From: Mugil cephalus
Lineage: Eukaryota; Chordata; Actinopteri; Mugiliformes; Mugilidae
Assembly (NCBI RefSeq): GCF_022458985.1
Contig: NC_061771.1
Coordinates: forward strand, 30,058,322 to 30,122,321
Length of the DNA: 64,000 bases
Direction of reading: 5' to 3'
The notes under the pieces are model-generated. The model was not told the DNA's origin. It did not search any database and worked only from the letters and a program-made list of their open reading frames with translations. Below are positions 1-10,226 of the stretch, piece by piece (the first letter of the stretch is position 1; every line of letters starts with the position of its first letter). The translations under genes and the position numbers were made by a program.

Positions 1-336
1 GGCTTTCAGCTTCCTCCCAGTGCAGAAGTCACAGGCCACATCTTCAGGTCCAGCATAGCAGTGATCAGCTGGAGCAGCTTGGAGTCCAGTCTTCTTCAGC
101 TGCTCCACTAACTCTGCTAACATGGTGTTTTTCTCCAGGACAGGCCTCGGTATGAAAGTCTTCCTGCACTGAGGGCAGCTGTAGATTCCCTTCTGGTCTT
201 CATCATCCCAGTGGCTTTTAATACAGTTCATGCAGTAGCTGTGTCCACAGGGAATAGACACAGGATCCTTCAGTAGATCCAGACAGATGGAACAAGAGAA
301 GGTTTCTCTGTCCAGCTGAACTCCTTTCTGCTCCAT
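1..336 (-). CDS. finTRIM/TRIM16-like E3 ligase, copy A (N-terminal part, cut by window edge)
   Basis: The start codon is CAT on the plus strand at 334-336, and the frame is open to base 1 (112 codons). It encodes a complete C3HC4 RING finger (Cys15, Cys18, Cys30, His32, Cys35, Cys38, Cys54, Cys57 in family numbering) and the first Cys pair of B-box 1. The rest lies to the left of the window. Differences from the other copies are Leu for Pro at residue 21 and Asp for Glu at residue 45, neither a zinc ligand. RING TRIMs act as ubiquitin E3 ligases. Whether this copy is intact downstream cannot be seen. Confidence 0.85.
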   Translation of the reverse strand, partial: MEQKGVQLDRETFSCSICLDLLKDPVSIPCGHSYCMNCIKSHWDDEDQKGIYSCPQCRKTFIPRPVLEKNTMLAELVEQLKKTGLQAAPADHCYAGPEDVACDFCTGRKLKA

Positions 337-1060
337 TTCACCTCTCAGTGTCGACGACTGTGTGAGTTTCTGTTTGCTAGAAGTGAAACTAGTCTGAGCT
401 CTGATCTGAACAACATGTGATTGTACAGTGAATGGAGCCTGTCAGCTCTCACACTTCACCACATGCTGCTTACACCCATCTTCAATGTAGAGATCTAAAG
501 GGGAGGGAACAAGGAGACATGAGGAAATATGAGTGGAGCTGCTCCAGGAAGAGGGAGGAGTTATCAGACTCTGACTTGTTCCAGGAAGAGGAGCAGACGA
601 CAAAACTAATCACAATAAAATCCACATCATTCATGGTCATAGACGCCACAGACGTGTTACAGTTACACACACATTGCTCTTATTATCCTGACATTTATTA
701 ACTAGTGCTGAACAACCAAGAGTCCTGGAAGAGATTTTCCACGTTAACGTTGAACGTTTAAAGGAGCCAATGTTAAAACTCTTGATTTGATCTGATTTCC
801 TGATCTGAATGAATGACCTACCATCAGTCAGGTAAATAATCTACAGTGAATACAAACGGTCAGAGCCTACTTACTTGTTTGTAGCTGCACAGAGGAACTG
901 CTTCACTTCACAGCAGGAAAAGAAAAAATGTTTCAGAGTAGGAAGTAGCTGCAGATTTGAACCTGGATCAACAGTTGCATCATAAAACTAAACACGTGAC
1001 AAAGAAGGAGGGACTGTGTTTATTTCCTGGTCGGCAGTAGTGAAGGGAAGTCTTTTATTT
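337..1060 (-). promoter_or_regulatory. TRIM A 5' region: uORFs, 5'UTR intron, first exon and probable promoter
   Basis: On the minus strand a perfect donor GTAAGT (plus-strand ACTTAC at 869-874) and a pyrimidine-rich acceptor ending CCCCTTTAG (plus-strand CT at 495-496) delimit a probable 380-nt intron, 495-874. The CDS-bearing exon carries two short upstream ORFs before the main ATG. The first exon would lie just to the right of 874, with the promoter beyond it. The same signals sit at the same offsets in the B, C, D and E copies. Splicing is inferred, not shown. Confidence 0.6.
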
Positions 1061-1800
1061 TGTTCTAATTCAACAATTATGAATGACTTGTGTGTTGAAA
1101 TGTAATTTCATCTTCCACTGTTTATTTTATTTCTATTGTTTAACATTTTAATCAAAGCTTTAAATGAACAACTGAGCCACAGCAAACAAATCAAATCAAC
1201 TCAGACCAAAGTCTGAACATCATGACACTTTAGATAAAAGTCTTTAGTGCAGGTTGGAGTTAATACCAGATGCCTCAGCTTGGACGTCCAGTTTTCACTC
1301 AGTTCTTCTCCTTTTTGCCAACGCCTTCACATTTAAATCCAGCTCCCCCATCTCTCTTGGGCTTCATGCTTACCTGGCCTGGACCACACCAGATATGAAA
1401 CACTTTGGGGTCTTTCTCAGGCCCAGGCTCACAAAATACACAAAAATAAAAAATAAACAAACAAAATAAATGTGTTTTCTAATAATGCAGTTGTGGTTTC
1501 GTAAACCATTGAATTGAACTGTACATCATCCATTATTCTTTTCTCTTTTTTTGCTCAACATCCTTTTTGATTGTTTGGGGGTAAATAAAGGGTATTTTTA
1601 GAATCCACCTATATGAGGCTGTAACTATGGAACTAAAACCATAGGTTGCATTTCATTTTCTTCTAAAGACAGTTTATCTTGTTTTGGTGGTCGAATAATA
1701 AAGTAATGTAACCAATCTGGATCATTAAACCAGTTTTATGACCTGTTATCATAGTATAAAGCAGCCGTTGCTAAACTTTGAACCTGAACCCAACCTACCT
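1061..1800. other. Intergenic, no gene recognised
   Basis: AT-rich sequence shared with copy II (46081-46806) and copy III (62400-63166). Short open frames occur but none has a recognisable domain, and they are not preserved in length between copies. I see no RNA gene here. Confidence 0.5.
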
Positions 1801-2387
1801 TCATAACTCTAAATCTGCGAACCATAAATGAACCTCTGGAGGAACTCCCAGGTCAGACAGGAGATATAATCCTTCTATCATGTCCTGGGCCTCCTTCCAG
1901 GGGGGACCTGCCCAGAACCCCTCTAATGGGAGGCGTCTGGGAGGCATCCTCACCAGATGCCCAAACCACCTCAACTGACTCCTGTCGACGTGGAGGAGCA
2001 GCGGTTCTACTCTGAGCTCCTCCCGTGTGACCGAGCGCTTTGCCCTATCTCTAAGGCTGAGCCAAACCACCCTGCCGAGGTCAAGTCTCTGTAGTAAAAC
2101 ATCGTGATCAACAGAGTCAAATGCAGCATCTAACAGGACGAGGACAGAGACAAGTCCATTGTCTAAAGCCATGAGGAGATTGTTAGTGCATTTAACTGGA
2201 TCTGTTTGTGTTCCATGGTCAACTCTAAAACCTGAAACTCTTCAAACCATTTACTGCTTAAATGGTCACAAAAGGAAGGACCGATATTGGTCTTCAGTTC
2301 ATTTTCAATAACAGCAATCTTTAAAGACTGAGGTACATAACCTGTTAATAAAGACACACCAATCTGGTTTAATGCAGAGGTGTTCAT
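1801..2387 (-). mobile_element. L2-like LINE reverse-transcriptase remnant, chimeric
   Basis: Read on the minus strand, the right part (2163-2387) holds the L2-type segment around TGYVPQSLKIAVI. The next part has LVSVLVLLDAAFDSVDH, the RT motif with the catalytic AFD-like Asp region. The left part switches to RSQLRWFGHLVRMPP, typical of the C-terminal tail of a different fish LINE. Frame breaks separate the pieces. Copies lie at 46807-47391 and 63167-63752. It is dead sequence carried along by the segmental duplication. Confidence 0.7.
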
Positions 2388-2789
2388 GAATGGAAAAAAA
2401 TGGTTCTGGTGTACCTAATGAAGTGGACACTGTGCAAATAAATACATTTGTGATTGTCTGAGGTAAACACAAATTAATGATTGACACTGATCAGGACTTG
2501 TTTTTGATCACACTGTTAATTATTGATTCCATTTTATTGCCGAGAACGATTTATGATGAAGTCGTAAATCCAGCCATTCTGTTGTTATAAGACGACGGTG
2601 TCAGTCTGTCAACTCTTTAAATTATTCAAGAGTCTTATTTGTAAGTTTAAACTTTTAGTTTGTGCATTAAATGTAAACTTTTCTATTGATTTAAAATAAA
2701 TTTCAGTGATTAAAACTTTCAAGAAAATCTCACCGGTCCCTCTCTCACCTGGACCGAGGAATTGGTGCTGTGAAGATTCCCTTTTTGGA

Positions 2790-3310
2790 TTTCCTTCAGT
2801 GCCTTCAACACCGTCCAGCCTCTGGTCCTCAAGGACAAACTGACAGAGATGGGAGTGGAATCACACCTGGTGACTTGGATCACAGACTACCTGACAGACA
2901 GACCTCAGTATGTGCGACTGGGGGACTGCAGATCTGACACTATGGTCGGCAGCACAGGAGCACCACAACAATCTGTGCTTTCTCCGGTCCTGTTCACCCT
3001 GTACACATCAGACTTTAGGTACATCTCAGAGCTCTGCCATGTACAAACGTTTGCAGACGACACGGCTATCATCAGTTGTATCAAGGGTGAACAGGAGGAG
3101 TACAGAGAACTGATCGAGGACTTTGTGACATGGTGCGACTCCAACCACCTGCTCCTCAACACCACCAAGACCAAGGAGATGGTGGTGGACTTTAGGAGAA
3201 CGAGGGTGCACCCCGAGCCTGTCCTCATAAAAGGAGACTGTAATCAATCAGACTTTGTTGTTGTGCAGACTTTGGTTGGGGTGGTGCAGTTCTGCTCTCA
3301 GTCTATTTAC
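2790..3310 (+). mobile_element. Non-LTR retrotransposon RT fragment (Jockey/CR1/L2 group)
   Basis: The plus-strand frame encodes SAFNTVQPLVLKDKL, then WITDYLTDRPQYVRLG, an aberrant GAPQQ (family norm GxPQG), LSPVLFTLYTSDF, and the catalytic FADD in QTFADDTAII, followed by WCDSNHLLLNTTKTKEMVV. Only the RT palm and thumb region remains, with no endonuclease and no 3' end. The copy at 47790-48245 has lost the FADD motif. The element is not active. Confidence 0.8.
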
Positions 3311-3949
3311 AGAAACAAACTCCACTGCACTGGCTGATATCACAGGTTAAAAGTAAAAGGTCATTAATAGGGATACATTTTATTTTCTCATTGTTTTTAC
3401 ATTTATGTGTGGTTTTATTTTCACTGAATAAATAAATGAATTTATTGGGCAATGCAGGTACTGAAAAAAAATCTTATTGTTGTTGGGTTTTAAAGGGGTT
3501 AATAAGGCCTTCAGCCTGTGTATCACCTTGGGAAGAATCAGGAAGTTACTTCAAGTTTTCTACGCTATCTCACCATAACAATCGTTGTCTATTGCTTTGC
3601 TACAGCTTGCTCACAGACTAGGACACATCACACCCTGATATCTCACTTGCTGGAGACCAGATGAAGCTAATTGGCTACACATAGAAACTCACTGACACAT
3701 GAGAGGCAGTACTCCTCCCCATTGTCTTATGGGCAGAGTCTAGGTATAATAAGGTCACTGTACGTCCCTGAAGTGGGGCTTTTGGTTCTTTTTACCCCTA
3801 AGGTGAACTGACCAAAGCCTCAGCGCTGAAATCAATATCTATTCTCTGTGTACCAAATAAATATGCAAAACATGAGAAACTGTCGCGTGATTTGTGCGTA
3901 GGTGAACTACCCTTTCCAAACGGTATAAAGGTCCTGGGCTGAAGGAGAG
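3311..3949. other. No gene; LTR-like promoter and poly(A) signals
   Basis: No coding region is recognised. A TATAATAA box at 3745-3752 is followed about 105 bp later by AATAAA at 3856-3861, a spacing seen in long terminal repeats. I could not find convincing TG/CA ends or a target-site duplication, so an LTR origin is only a possibility. The same sequence occurs at 48250-48894. Confidence 0.3.
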
Positions 3950-4304
3950 GAAAATATCCTCCTTCACAAGTTACACTGACAGAGGCATCCGAGCCATCAA
4001 AGGTTCATCAGTGGACATTTCCTCCACATACAGTCATTATTATTATTATTATTATGATGTTGTGTCAAAGTTCTGGTTCAGTCCTGATCGTAGTCGTCAG
4101 TGGATGAATCCCTCACAGCCTGAGGACCTGAGTAAAGACTCCCAGTATTCAGGTCGTGTTCAGGTCCTTGAACCAGAGACAGGAAGATCCACTCTGGAAT
4201 CACTAACCTGAGAGAGAGTTATTCATCTGAGTATCACTTCAAATTCAAGACATCAGGGTTTGAATGGAGAAGTGTTTTACCTGGAACAACTCTGACTGTC
4301 ACAG
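3950..4304 (+). pseudogene. V-set Ig exon, CD22-like I (frameshifted)
   Basis: It encodes KGSSVDISSTYS, a run of six Tyr from a TAT microsatellite, KFWFSPDRSRQWM and SQYSGRVQVLEPETG, then the frameshift. Beyond it the other frame continues with the expected F-strand and ends at donor acag|gtactg after 4304. The B-strand Cys usual in this family (DISC) reads DISS. The exon start is approximate because no strong acceptor is visible. Confidence 0.65.
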
Positions 4305-4394
4305 GTACTGATGAACTCTAACTGTGTAGGTGGATGTATCTGTGCATTGAGTATTTAAACAGATGTGACATTACTGTTGTGTTGTCATGTGCAG

Positions 4395-4622
4395 CTCTGC
4401 AGGTGCAGGTGACCAGAATAATATCAGTCCATCAGTCTCAAACTGAGGCAGAGCTCAAGTGTCTTAGCAGCTGCAGTCCAGCTGGTCGTCTTTACGTCTG
4501 GTTCAAGAACAAACAGAGAACCAGGACACAGCAAACTTCTACTTTGACTGACAACTTTTCTCCTGGAGACACCATCTCCTGTGCTTTCAGTGGACATGAG
4601 GATTACTGCTCTCCTTCAGTCT
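4395..4622 (+). CDS. C2-set Ig exon, CD22-like I
   Basis: Acceptor tgtgcag precedes 4395 and donor gtgagt follows 4622, giving 228 nt, phase 1 to phase 1. It encodes LQVQVTRIISVHQS, ELKCLSSCSPAG, LYVWFKNKQR and TISCAFSGHED, with the core Ig Cys pair and Trp present. Its end phase fits both the TM exon at 6349 and the Ig exon at 23662. Confidence 0.75.
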
Positions 4623-4904
4623 GTGAGTTTACTTTGCTTTGAAGTTTTGTCTAATATCCCTGAAGACATGCAACTTCACAACTTCATAATTTTCTACATT
4701 TTTTAATAAAAACTACTTCAATCATCAGCGGAAGTTTGTGTCCTGAAATTAGAAGAAGAGAAGATGCAGCAGAACAGGTCCAGACCAGGACATTAGCGCC
4801 CCCATGTGTCATGGAGGGATGAGGTTCTGGTGCTGGAATGCAGAGTTGGTTCATCTCCAAACACGACGATGCCCAAACATTTAAACCAAACTATTCTACT
4901 TTGG

Positions 4905-5460
4905 TCTCATCTGTCCACTGAAAAAATTCCAACAGTCCTCTTATTTACTATCTTTGCTTTAATAACTGAGATACTCTGAGACTTATTCGGCTTCACTTTC
5001 ATCCTAGCCCACTGCAAGTTGCTGTTTATCTTATCCAGCAGTCTGCTAGTACATGGAGCAGCTGACGTCACAGTCGTCATGTCATCCATATAGGCCCTAA
5101 TTGCGGGGAGACGAAGCCCTCCATGCAGCTTTTCTCCACCTACCACCCATTTCGAGGCCCTATTAATCACCTCCATTGCCATTGTAAAGGCTAGTGGAGA
5201 GACTGTACACCCTGCCATGATGCCTACCTCCAGCTGCTCTCATGCTGTAGTATTCTCTGCTGTGGTGAAGCAGAGCTGTATTTCTGCAAAATATGCTTTG
5301 ACTAGACCTATGATACTGGCTGGAACTCTAAAAAAAATCAAAAAGCTTCCCATAACAAACAGTGAGGTACTGAACCAAATGCTTTAGCCAGGTCTAGAAA
5401 TACAACATGCAGGTCTCTCTTCTCTCGCTCAACCCCATCGATTTCTATTCACACCTTTGT
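4905..5460 (-). mobile_element. LINE reverse-transcriptase fragment (YMDD type)
   Basis: On the minus strand the frame reads VFLDLAKAFGSVPH, then AGCTVSPLAFTMAMEVI, then AYMDDMTTVTSAAPC and WARMKVKPNKS, which are ordered RT motifs with a YMDD active-site box. A stop lies between the halves. It resembles a fish non-LTR RT family I cannot name securely. The copy is at 49840-50427. Confidence 0.7.
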
Positions 5461-5564
5461 GTTTACTGTGTTTTTGCCAAATAACATTAATTTATTCCAG
5501 TCAAACCATTTGTTTTTCTTTTTTCATTTCCCCATTTATAATGTTTCCACTTATCATAAATGTA

Positions 5565-6065
5565 AAGGATAAACAAGTTGAGGCCCAATACTGACCTCTG
5601 GAGGACACCACAAGCAATATCCAAATACAGCAGTGATTACCCAACTTTACGAACTGTTGTCGCCTGTTCAGATAACTCTGATACCAGTCCCCTTATCTCA
5701 TATTGAACAGTATGTTATGGTTAATTGTATCAAACACATTTTTGAAATTGATGAATAATCCTATCCGTGTTCCTTTTTTCTTTATTTTTCATTCCATTGT
5801 TGCCTGTAATATTGATACTAAACCCATACTGACTTTCAGAAAATATTTTTTTTTCTTTCAAAAATGTATCCATTCTTTTTTTGAGAGTTGCTGTAGTATT
5901 AAGACACGTCTGTGGTTTGTAAAGTTGTGTTTTCTCCCAGGTTTGTGTAGCGGAATGACCTTAGCAACTTTCACTTGGTTTGGAAACGTACCAGTTTGAA
6001 ATGACCAATAACAGATGTGTGCTAATGGCTTCGATATCCCCTCTATGGGGATGAGTATCAATAAC
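5565..6065 (-). mobile_element. Jockey-group LINE RT fragment
   Basis: On the minus strand, FQTGTFPNQVKVAKVIPLHK is followed by degraded forms of the GIFIDLKKAFDTINHN and YLDIACGVPQGSVLG motifs, with several frame breaks. It is the upstream part of the same family seen on the plus strand at 40488-40970. The copy is at 50510-51000. Confidence 0.65.
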
Positions 6066-6094
6066 TGGTTATATATTTTAACTATTCCATCTCA

Positions 6095-6290
6095 TCTGTC
6101 ATTGGGCGAGAGGGGGGGTCCACGCTGGACAGGTCTCCAGTCTATCACAGGGCTAACACAGAGACAAACAACCATTCACACTCACACCGAGGGTCAAATT
6201 AGAGTCACCAATCAGCCTAACGAGCATGTCTTTGGAGGTGGGAGGAAACCGGAGTATCTGGAGAAAACCCACACAGACACAGGGAGGTGG
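6095..6290. repeat. Widespread fish interspersed repeat (LINE/SINE tail type)
   Basis: The text around ggacaggtctccagtctatcacagggctaac, accattcacactcacacc and ggaggaaaccggag is a very common fish interspersed sequence. I recognise it from general knowledge and cannot assign the parent element with certainty. The copy is at 51040-51235. Confidence 0.55.
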
Positions 6291-6348
6291 TAGTAGACAC
6301 TCCTGAAATTATCAGAAATTATTTTGCTGTGTTTCCATTTTAACGCAG

Positions 6349-6430
6349 GTTCAGTGAAATCAGCAGTAGCTGGGTCATTAACAGATTTTTTCCTGGTCAT
6401 CATTTTCCTGTCTGTCTTCCTGCTGATTAG
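6349..6430 (+). CDS. Transmembrane exon, CD22-like I
   Basis: Acceptor taacgcag, 82 nt, donor gtgagc. It encodes VKSAVAGSLT and then the hydrophobic FFLVIIFLSVFLLI, enough for one membrane span, followed by the start of a basic stop-transfer sequence. The length equals the TM exon at 24121-24202. The copy II counterpart is two bases longer and out of frame. Confidence 0.8.
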
Positions 6431-6533
6431 GTGAGCAGTTCATTTTCACTGGTTCATCAAAAATGCATCTCAAACTCAGTTCTTTAGTGATTTCTTAGGA
6501 TTCCTTCTGTTTGTTCATTCTGCTTCTCTGCAG

Positions 6534-6594
6534 AAGAAAGAGATCCTGGAAACAAACCTCAGGGTCCAGACAAAGATCAAACAACAAAGCAGAG
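6534..6594 (+). CDS. Juxtamembrane cytoplasmic exon, CD22-like I
   Basis: Acceptor ctctgcag, 61 nt, donor gtaagg. It encodes RRKRSWKQTSGSRQ and a polar stretch. The Arg/Lys cluster right after the TM fits the positive-inside rule. The exon is retained in copy II, but the deletion there ends inside it. Confidence 0.75.
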
Positions 6595-6934
6595 GTAAGG
6601 ACAAAGAGTTCCACTTTAGTCTGAAAACAAATGAGAGAAACTTGTTGGAAACTTGTGTTCCTGCCCCCCACTCTTTTTTCATCCTGATTGGTTTTCACTT
6701 GATGAACCTAGAGCCATGTATTCACATCAGTCACTTATTCTCTGTCATAAATGAGAGAGGGACATTAACAGGATAAATCAACAAGTTTTTTGTTCATAAA
6801 GGTTGGGTGGCTGAGGCAGATGTCCATCTTTAGTCGTTCAGCTTTTATACTATACTGTTATCTTGTGTGTTGCAGTTATTGTCCATTTTCTAACTAGTTA
6901 AAGTTCTCTTATTGATGAAATATTTGCCCTTCAG

Positions 6935-7155
6935 TCAAGTGTGGGTCCAGAAAACGACAACGCTGCAGCTACAACACAGAGAATATCAGCAGAGCAGCAG
7001 GATGAAGTTTGCTACGCCACCGTAAGTTTCTCTAAGAACCAAGAAGATCCTCTCTACTCCAACATCACGCTAGCTCAACACAACAAACAGAAGAAGAAGA
7101 CAGAGATGGAGGAAGATGATGTAGTGTACACAGCTATCCAGGTTACTGCTTCAGG
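6935..7155 (+). CDS. Cytoplasmic signalling exon with two ITIMs and a Grb2-type motif, CD22-like I
   Basis: Acceptor cccttcag, 221 nt, donor gtgagt. It contains VCYATV and VVYTAI, both matching the ITIM pattern (V/I/L/S)xYxx(V/I/L), and LYSNI, whose YxN core is the Grb2 SH2-binding form also present in mammalian CD22. The ITIM reading uses established motif definitions. Phosphorylation and partners are inferred. Confidence 0.8.
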
Positions 7156-7324
7156 GTGAGTCTTTTACCTTTTTATTAAATTCCCTCAAAGTCTGCACTA
7201 CATGATGATGTGTAACTTGACTGGTGGATGGAGGTAACCATGTTAAATCTGTTCTTATTAAACATGCCTTATTGTTGTGGTTTTATTGCTGTAAGTATTT
7301 TAAACGTATGTTTACCCATTTCAG

Positions 7325-7394
7325 AATAAGAGGTGAAGCTGAGGAGGATGTGTCTGTGCTGTACAGCACAGTGAACAACAAACACAGAGAATGA
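7325..7394 (+). CDS. Last coding exon with third ITIM, CD22-like I
   Basis: Acceptor catttcag, then 70 nt ending in TGA at 7392-7394. It encodes EEDVSVLYSTVNNKHRE, where VLYSTV is a further ITIM. The exon joins the previous one in phase 2. Confidence 0.8.
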
Positions 7395-8081
7395 ACACAA
7401 CACAAACCTGTGTCTCCATCTGAAGTTTCCATGAAGTTTGTCCAGTTTGTCTTAAAATGGACAATGTGCTACTATACTGTCTACAATCATTTCTGTTCAA
7501 CTACTGTACTTACACATAACAGGGTTATTTAGCTCTTTTATAGCAAAGGTAGCATATGAAATAACATTTTAAGCTTCAGAAGTGAAACATTTCTATTAAA
7601 TTTGCCCGTATGCACTGCTGTAATTTACTGTCCTGTGTGGGGAAGCCATGCAGGAGCTTCTTGTTGGACTGTGTCCAGATAGGAGGTGTCTATAAATGGA
7701 GAGGAGTGTGTTTACTGGAGGACCACACGCTGTGTCTACGGTGACAAGTGCTGCTTTAAACACATCCTGGAGCAGAAAGGTCATGACAAGAAACCATGAC
7801 AGCCATAACTATCTCCCTGACAGAACCTCACTGCCTTCTGAGCAGGAGACGAATGTGCAACTGATGCATGGACATTAAAAAAAAGATTTATGAAAGGAAA
7901 GAGAAAGAGAAGAAGAAAGGCAGTGATCAAAGAGGACGACTGAGGACAAGACAATGATCCGACTACGAACACTGACACTTGAATGTGTGGGATTCATATG
8001 TGGTTAGTGTGTGAGAACCAAACTCAAGGTTTATAACACGTTGAGGAACATCATCCAGAGTGAAGCCTGAGGTACAATAAA
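7395..8081 (+). other. 3'UTR of CD22-like I
   Basis: Non-coding sequence following the stop codon, with an AATAAA poly(A) signal at 8076-8081. All of it except the last 16 bases is missing from copy II because of the deletion equivalent to 6593-8065. Confidence 0.55.
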
Positions 8082-8599
8082 CCCACACTGAAAAAAACTC
8101 TGTTCAATTTACAAGAAGAAAAATATGTACATCAGTTGCACATATTAAAGTTATGTTGACCATGAATTATTTGTGTTTAGTTTACTCACTTCTTATTTGT
8201 CCAAATAACATAAATAGATTTTAAAACTGTTTCCTTCATTAATGTTCATGAAACTAACCAATGTTAAACCAACATGACTTCTTCATGTATAGTATTTTCA
8301 GTTACCCTATGCAAATCAACATGACTATTTTATTTATTTAGTTATTTATTCAGTTAACATGTGTTTTTATATAAAGTATTTGCAGTATTTTGTTACATCA
8401 GCTTAAATTGTTAAAGTGCGTCTCACACTGTTAAGATATAAAACTCCTGCATACTTTGTGTGTCCATCCTACATAATATTAAACCATTTCTGTACATGAA
8501 TCTACTAAAATAAATGAATGCAGCCAAACCAACAACCACAATTACTAACATGAAGTTCTCTAAATAAATGAGGCCATGGAGAACAACATTGTTTTCAAC
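8082..8599. other. AT-rich, no gene
   Basis: No ORF or RNA gene recognised. The start (cacactgaaaaaaactctg) resembles the ends of AT-rich fish MITEs, but I could not find matching inverted ends. Confidence 0.35.
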
Positions 8600-9412
8600 T
8601 AGAGATGGGTGGATGAAGCCTCATGAAGCTTCTGGTGCTTCTTCCTGATTCTACCCAAAAAAGGTTTGAAGCTTCCAGTGACATCTAGTGGCCAGCTGCG
8701 TTTATAGCAGCCACCAACTTCCAAACCATTCACACATCAGTCAAGTCGCTCTTAAGCAGCTGTGTCAACAGTTTGAAATGTGACTTATTACTTGAAACTT
8801 GATTTAAATATGAATTATTTTTGCTGTGAAGTGAGATGACAAGTTTTTCAACATCAGTGTTTTGGAGACATGACTGGAAGTTTCACTGGAAACAACTTTC
8901 AATGGTGATGATAATAAGGACATCTCTGGATTTGGATGATATACATTTCCTGGTTGTTATTAAGAGAAAGTGGTTTTAATGTAACACATGGTGTAAAAAG
9001 ACTCAAATTAAACACTGTAGAGATACTTTTATTTCTATGAATGTTTCTGAAGGACTTCCTTATGGCAGTGTGGAAATAAAGTGAATATGTGCATGAGAGA
9101 ATTGTGCTTGTGGGATGTATGTTTGTGGTTGTGCAACACTTGTTATTTATGAATAAGATCTCCTCAATGGTATAATCCTCCACTATTTCTCTCATAACAC
9201 TATGAAGCAGAGAGGGAACACTGAGCATTTTGCGTCTCCTTTTAATGAATGAAGGGGCTCCAAAGTTTCCGGTGTTTCTTTGTGACGTACGAAGCTTCAA
9301 ACGTCATCGGTGTCAGAGATGTGACACAAGCCTCGACACAGTGTTTCCAACCAATCTGCTTCAATAGAGTGAAACAGGCTCCAGAGCCTCAGTGTGGAAC
9401 GTCCCATCTCTA
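8600..9412. mobile_element. Non-autonomous hAT-like DNA transposon, about 813 bp
   Basis: The left end TAGAGATGGG at 8600 and the right end CCCATCTCTA ending at 9412 are inverted repeats. Flanking 8-mers ttttcaac and ctttcagc match at 6 of 8 positions, which fits an old 8-bp hAT target duplication. The minus-strand ORF inside has no transposase motif. The copy is at 52068-52892. Confidence 0.6.
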
Positions 9413-9917
9413 CTTTCAGCAACAAGAAAAACTGTATTTTGTTGAAGAATAAAAACTAGTTCTATAAAAGTAGAAAATACGATGAAAAATCCACTTGTCA
9501 GTATCATGTAGGTACGTACACATGCACAAACACGCACAAATAAACACAATTCAGTCATTAGAACAAAGTACTGTCTGACCTTAAACCAGCTTCCTAGTGA
9601 AACCAAACATGTTCCCTTTACAAGGACAACACTTGTTATCAAAGAGTGTGGAGCAAAAACACTTCTGACCTGCAACATGTACGAACACTTGTTATTAAAA
9701 AAAAAAAAAAAAATGCCAAAAACATAGATGAAGGCGATGCATGTGAGCTGCATTATTTCAGTCCAGTACTAGTGAATGAACAGTCCATATTCCAAGGGGC
9801 TAACATGGTCGACTGGGTTCAGAAGTCTTGAAGCGATGCTCCACACAAGGCTCTCCATATTTAAACTAAATATGAGGCAGCAAACAGAAAGGCAGTGAAA
9901 GTGAGTTCCATAAGTGC
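9413..9917. other. No gene; short direct repeat
   Basis: Contains a poly(A) stretch near 9698 and the first copy of a direct repeat of about 27 bp (attccaaggggctaacatgg) that recurs near 9953. No coding potential recognised. Confidence 0.35.
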
Positions 9918-10226
9918 TCAAAGCGTCATCAATGCAATGAAAGATGTTGTGTATTCCAAGGGACCAACATGGTAAACTGTTAGAACCAAGGAACGCACAA
10001 CACCATCTCTGAACGCACAACACGTGGAGTAGTCCGGTCTGGAGGCCATGAAAGAGTGGATGAGTGTTTGAGCTGCGGTGGAGGAGAGAGATGGACAGAG
10101 ACGGGGGATGTTTCTGAGGGGGGAAGGCTGTTGTAGTGACCTGTTTGATTCGAGGGTGAGGCCAGTGTCAAGGATGAATCCAAGGTTGTGGGTGTGGGAG
10201 GAGGGAATCAGGGGTGAGTTGTCCAT
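9918..10226 (-). mobile_element. Degraded LINE RT C-terminal fragment
   Basis: Minus-strand frames read HTHNLGFILDTGLTLESN and then, after slippage, LRNIPRLCPSLSSTAAQTLIHSFMASRPDY. This resembles the LRNIARLRPSL...LIHAFISSRLDYC segment found downstream of the RT core in fish LINEs. The copy is at 53395-53703. Confidence 0.6.

Larger units (their letters stand above)
3950..7394 (+). pseudogene. CD22/Siglec-like inhibitory receptor, copy I (frameshifted V exon, intact ITIM tail)
   Basis: Six exons can be placed: V-set Ig (about 3950-4304), C2-set Ig (4395-4622), transmembrane (6349-6430) and three cytoplasmic exons (6534-6594, 6935-7155, 7325-7394). Donor and acceptor sites are consensus and phases match throughout (1, 1, 2, 0, 2). 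Fish proteins of this family are Siglec/CD22-like surface receptors of leukocytes that dampen signalling through SHP phosphatases bound to ITIMs. The V exon has lost one base relative to copy II near 4197 (ctggaatc against ctgagaatc) and ends early at 4211. No signal-peptide exon was found. LINE remnants on the opposite strand fill the large intron. A membrane-proximal or soluble product from other exons cannot be excluded. Confidence 0.7.

Noticed and set aside
9361-9753. A 130-codon minus-strand ORF
   Set aside because: It crosses the end of the hAT-like element and a poly(T) tract, and copy II breaks it. No recognisable domain.
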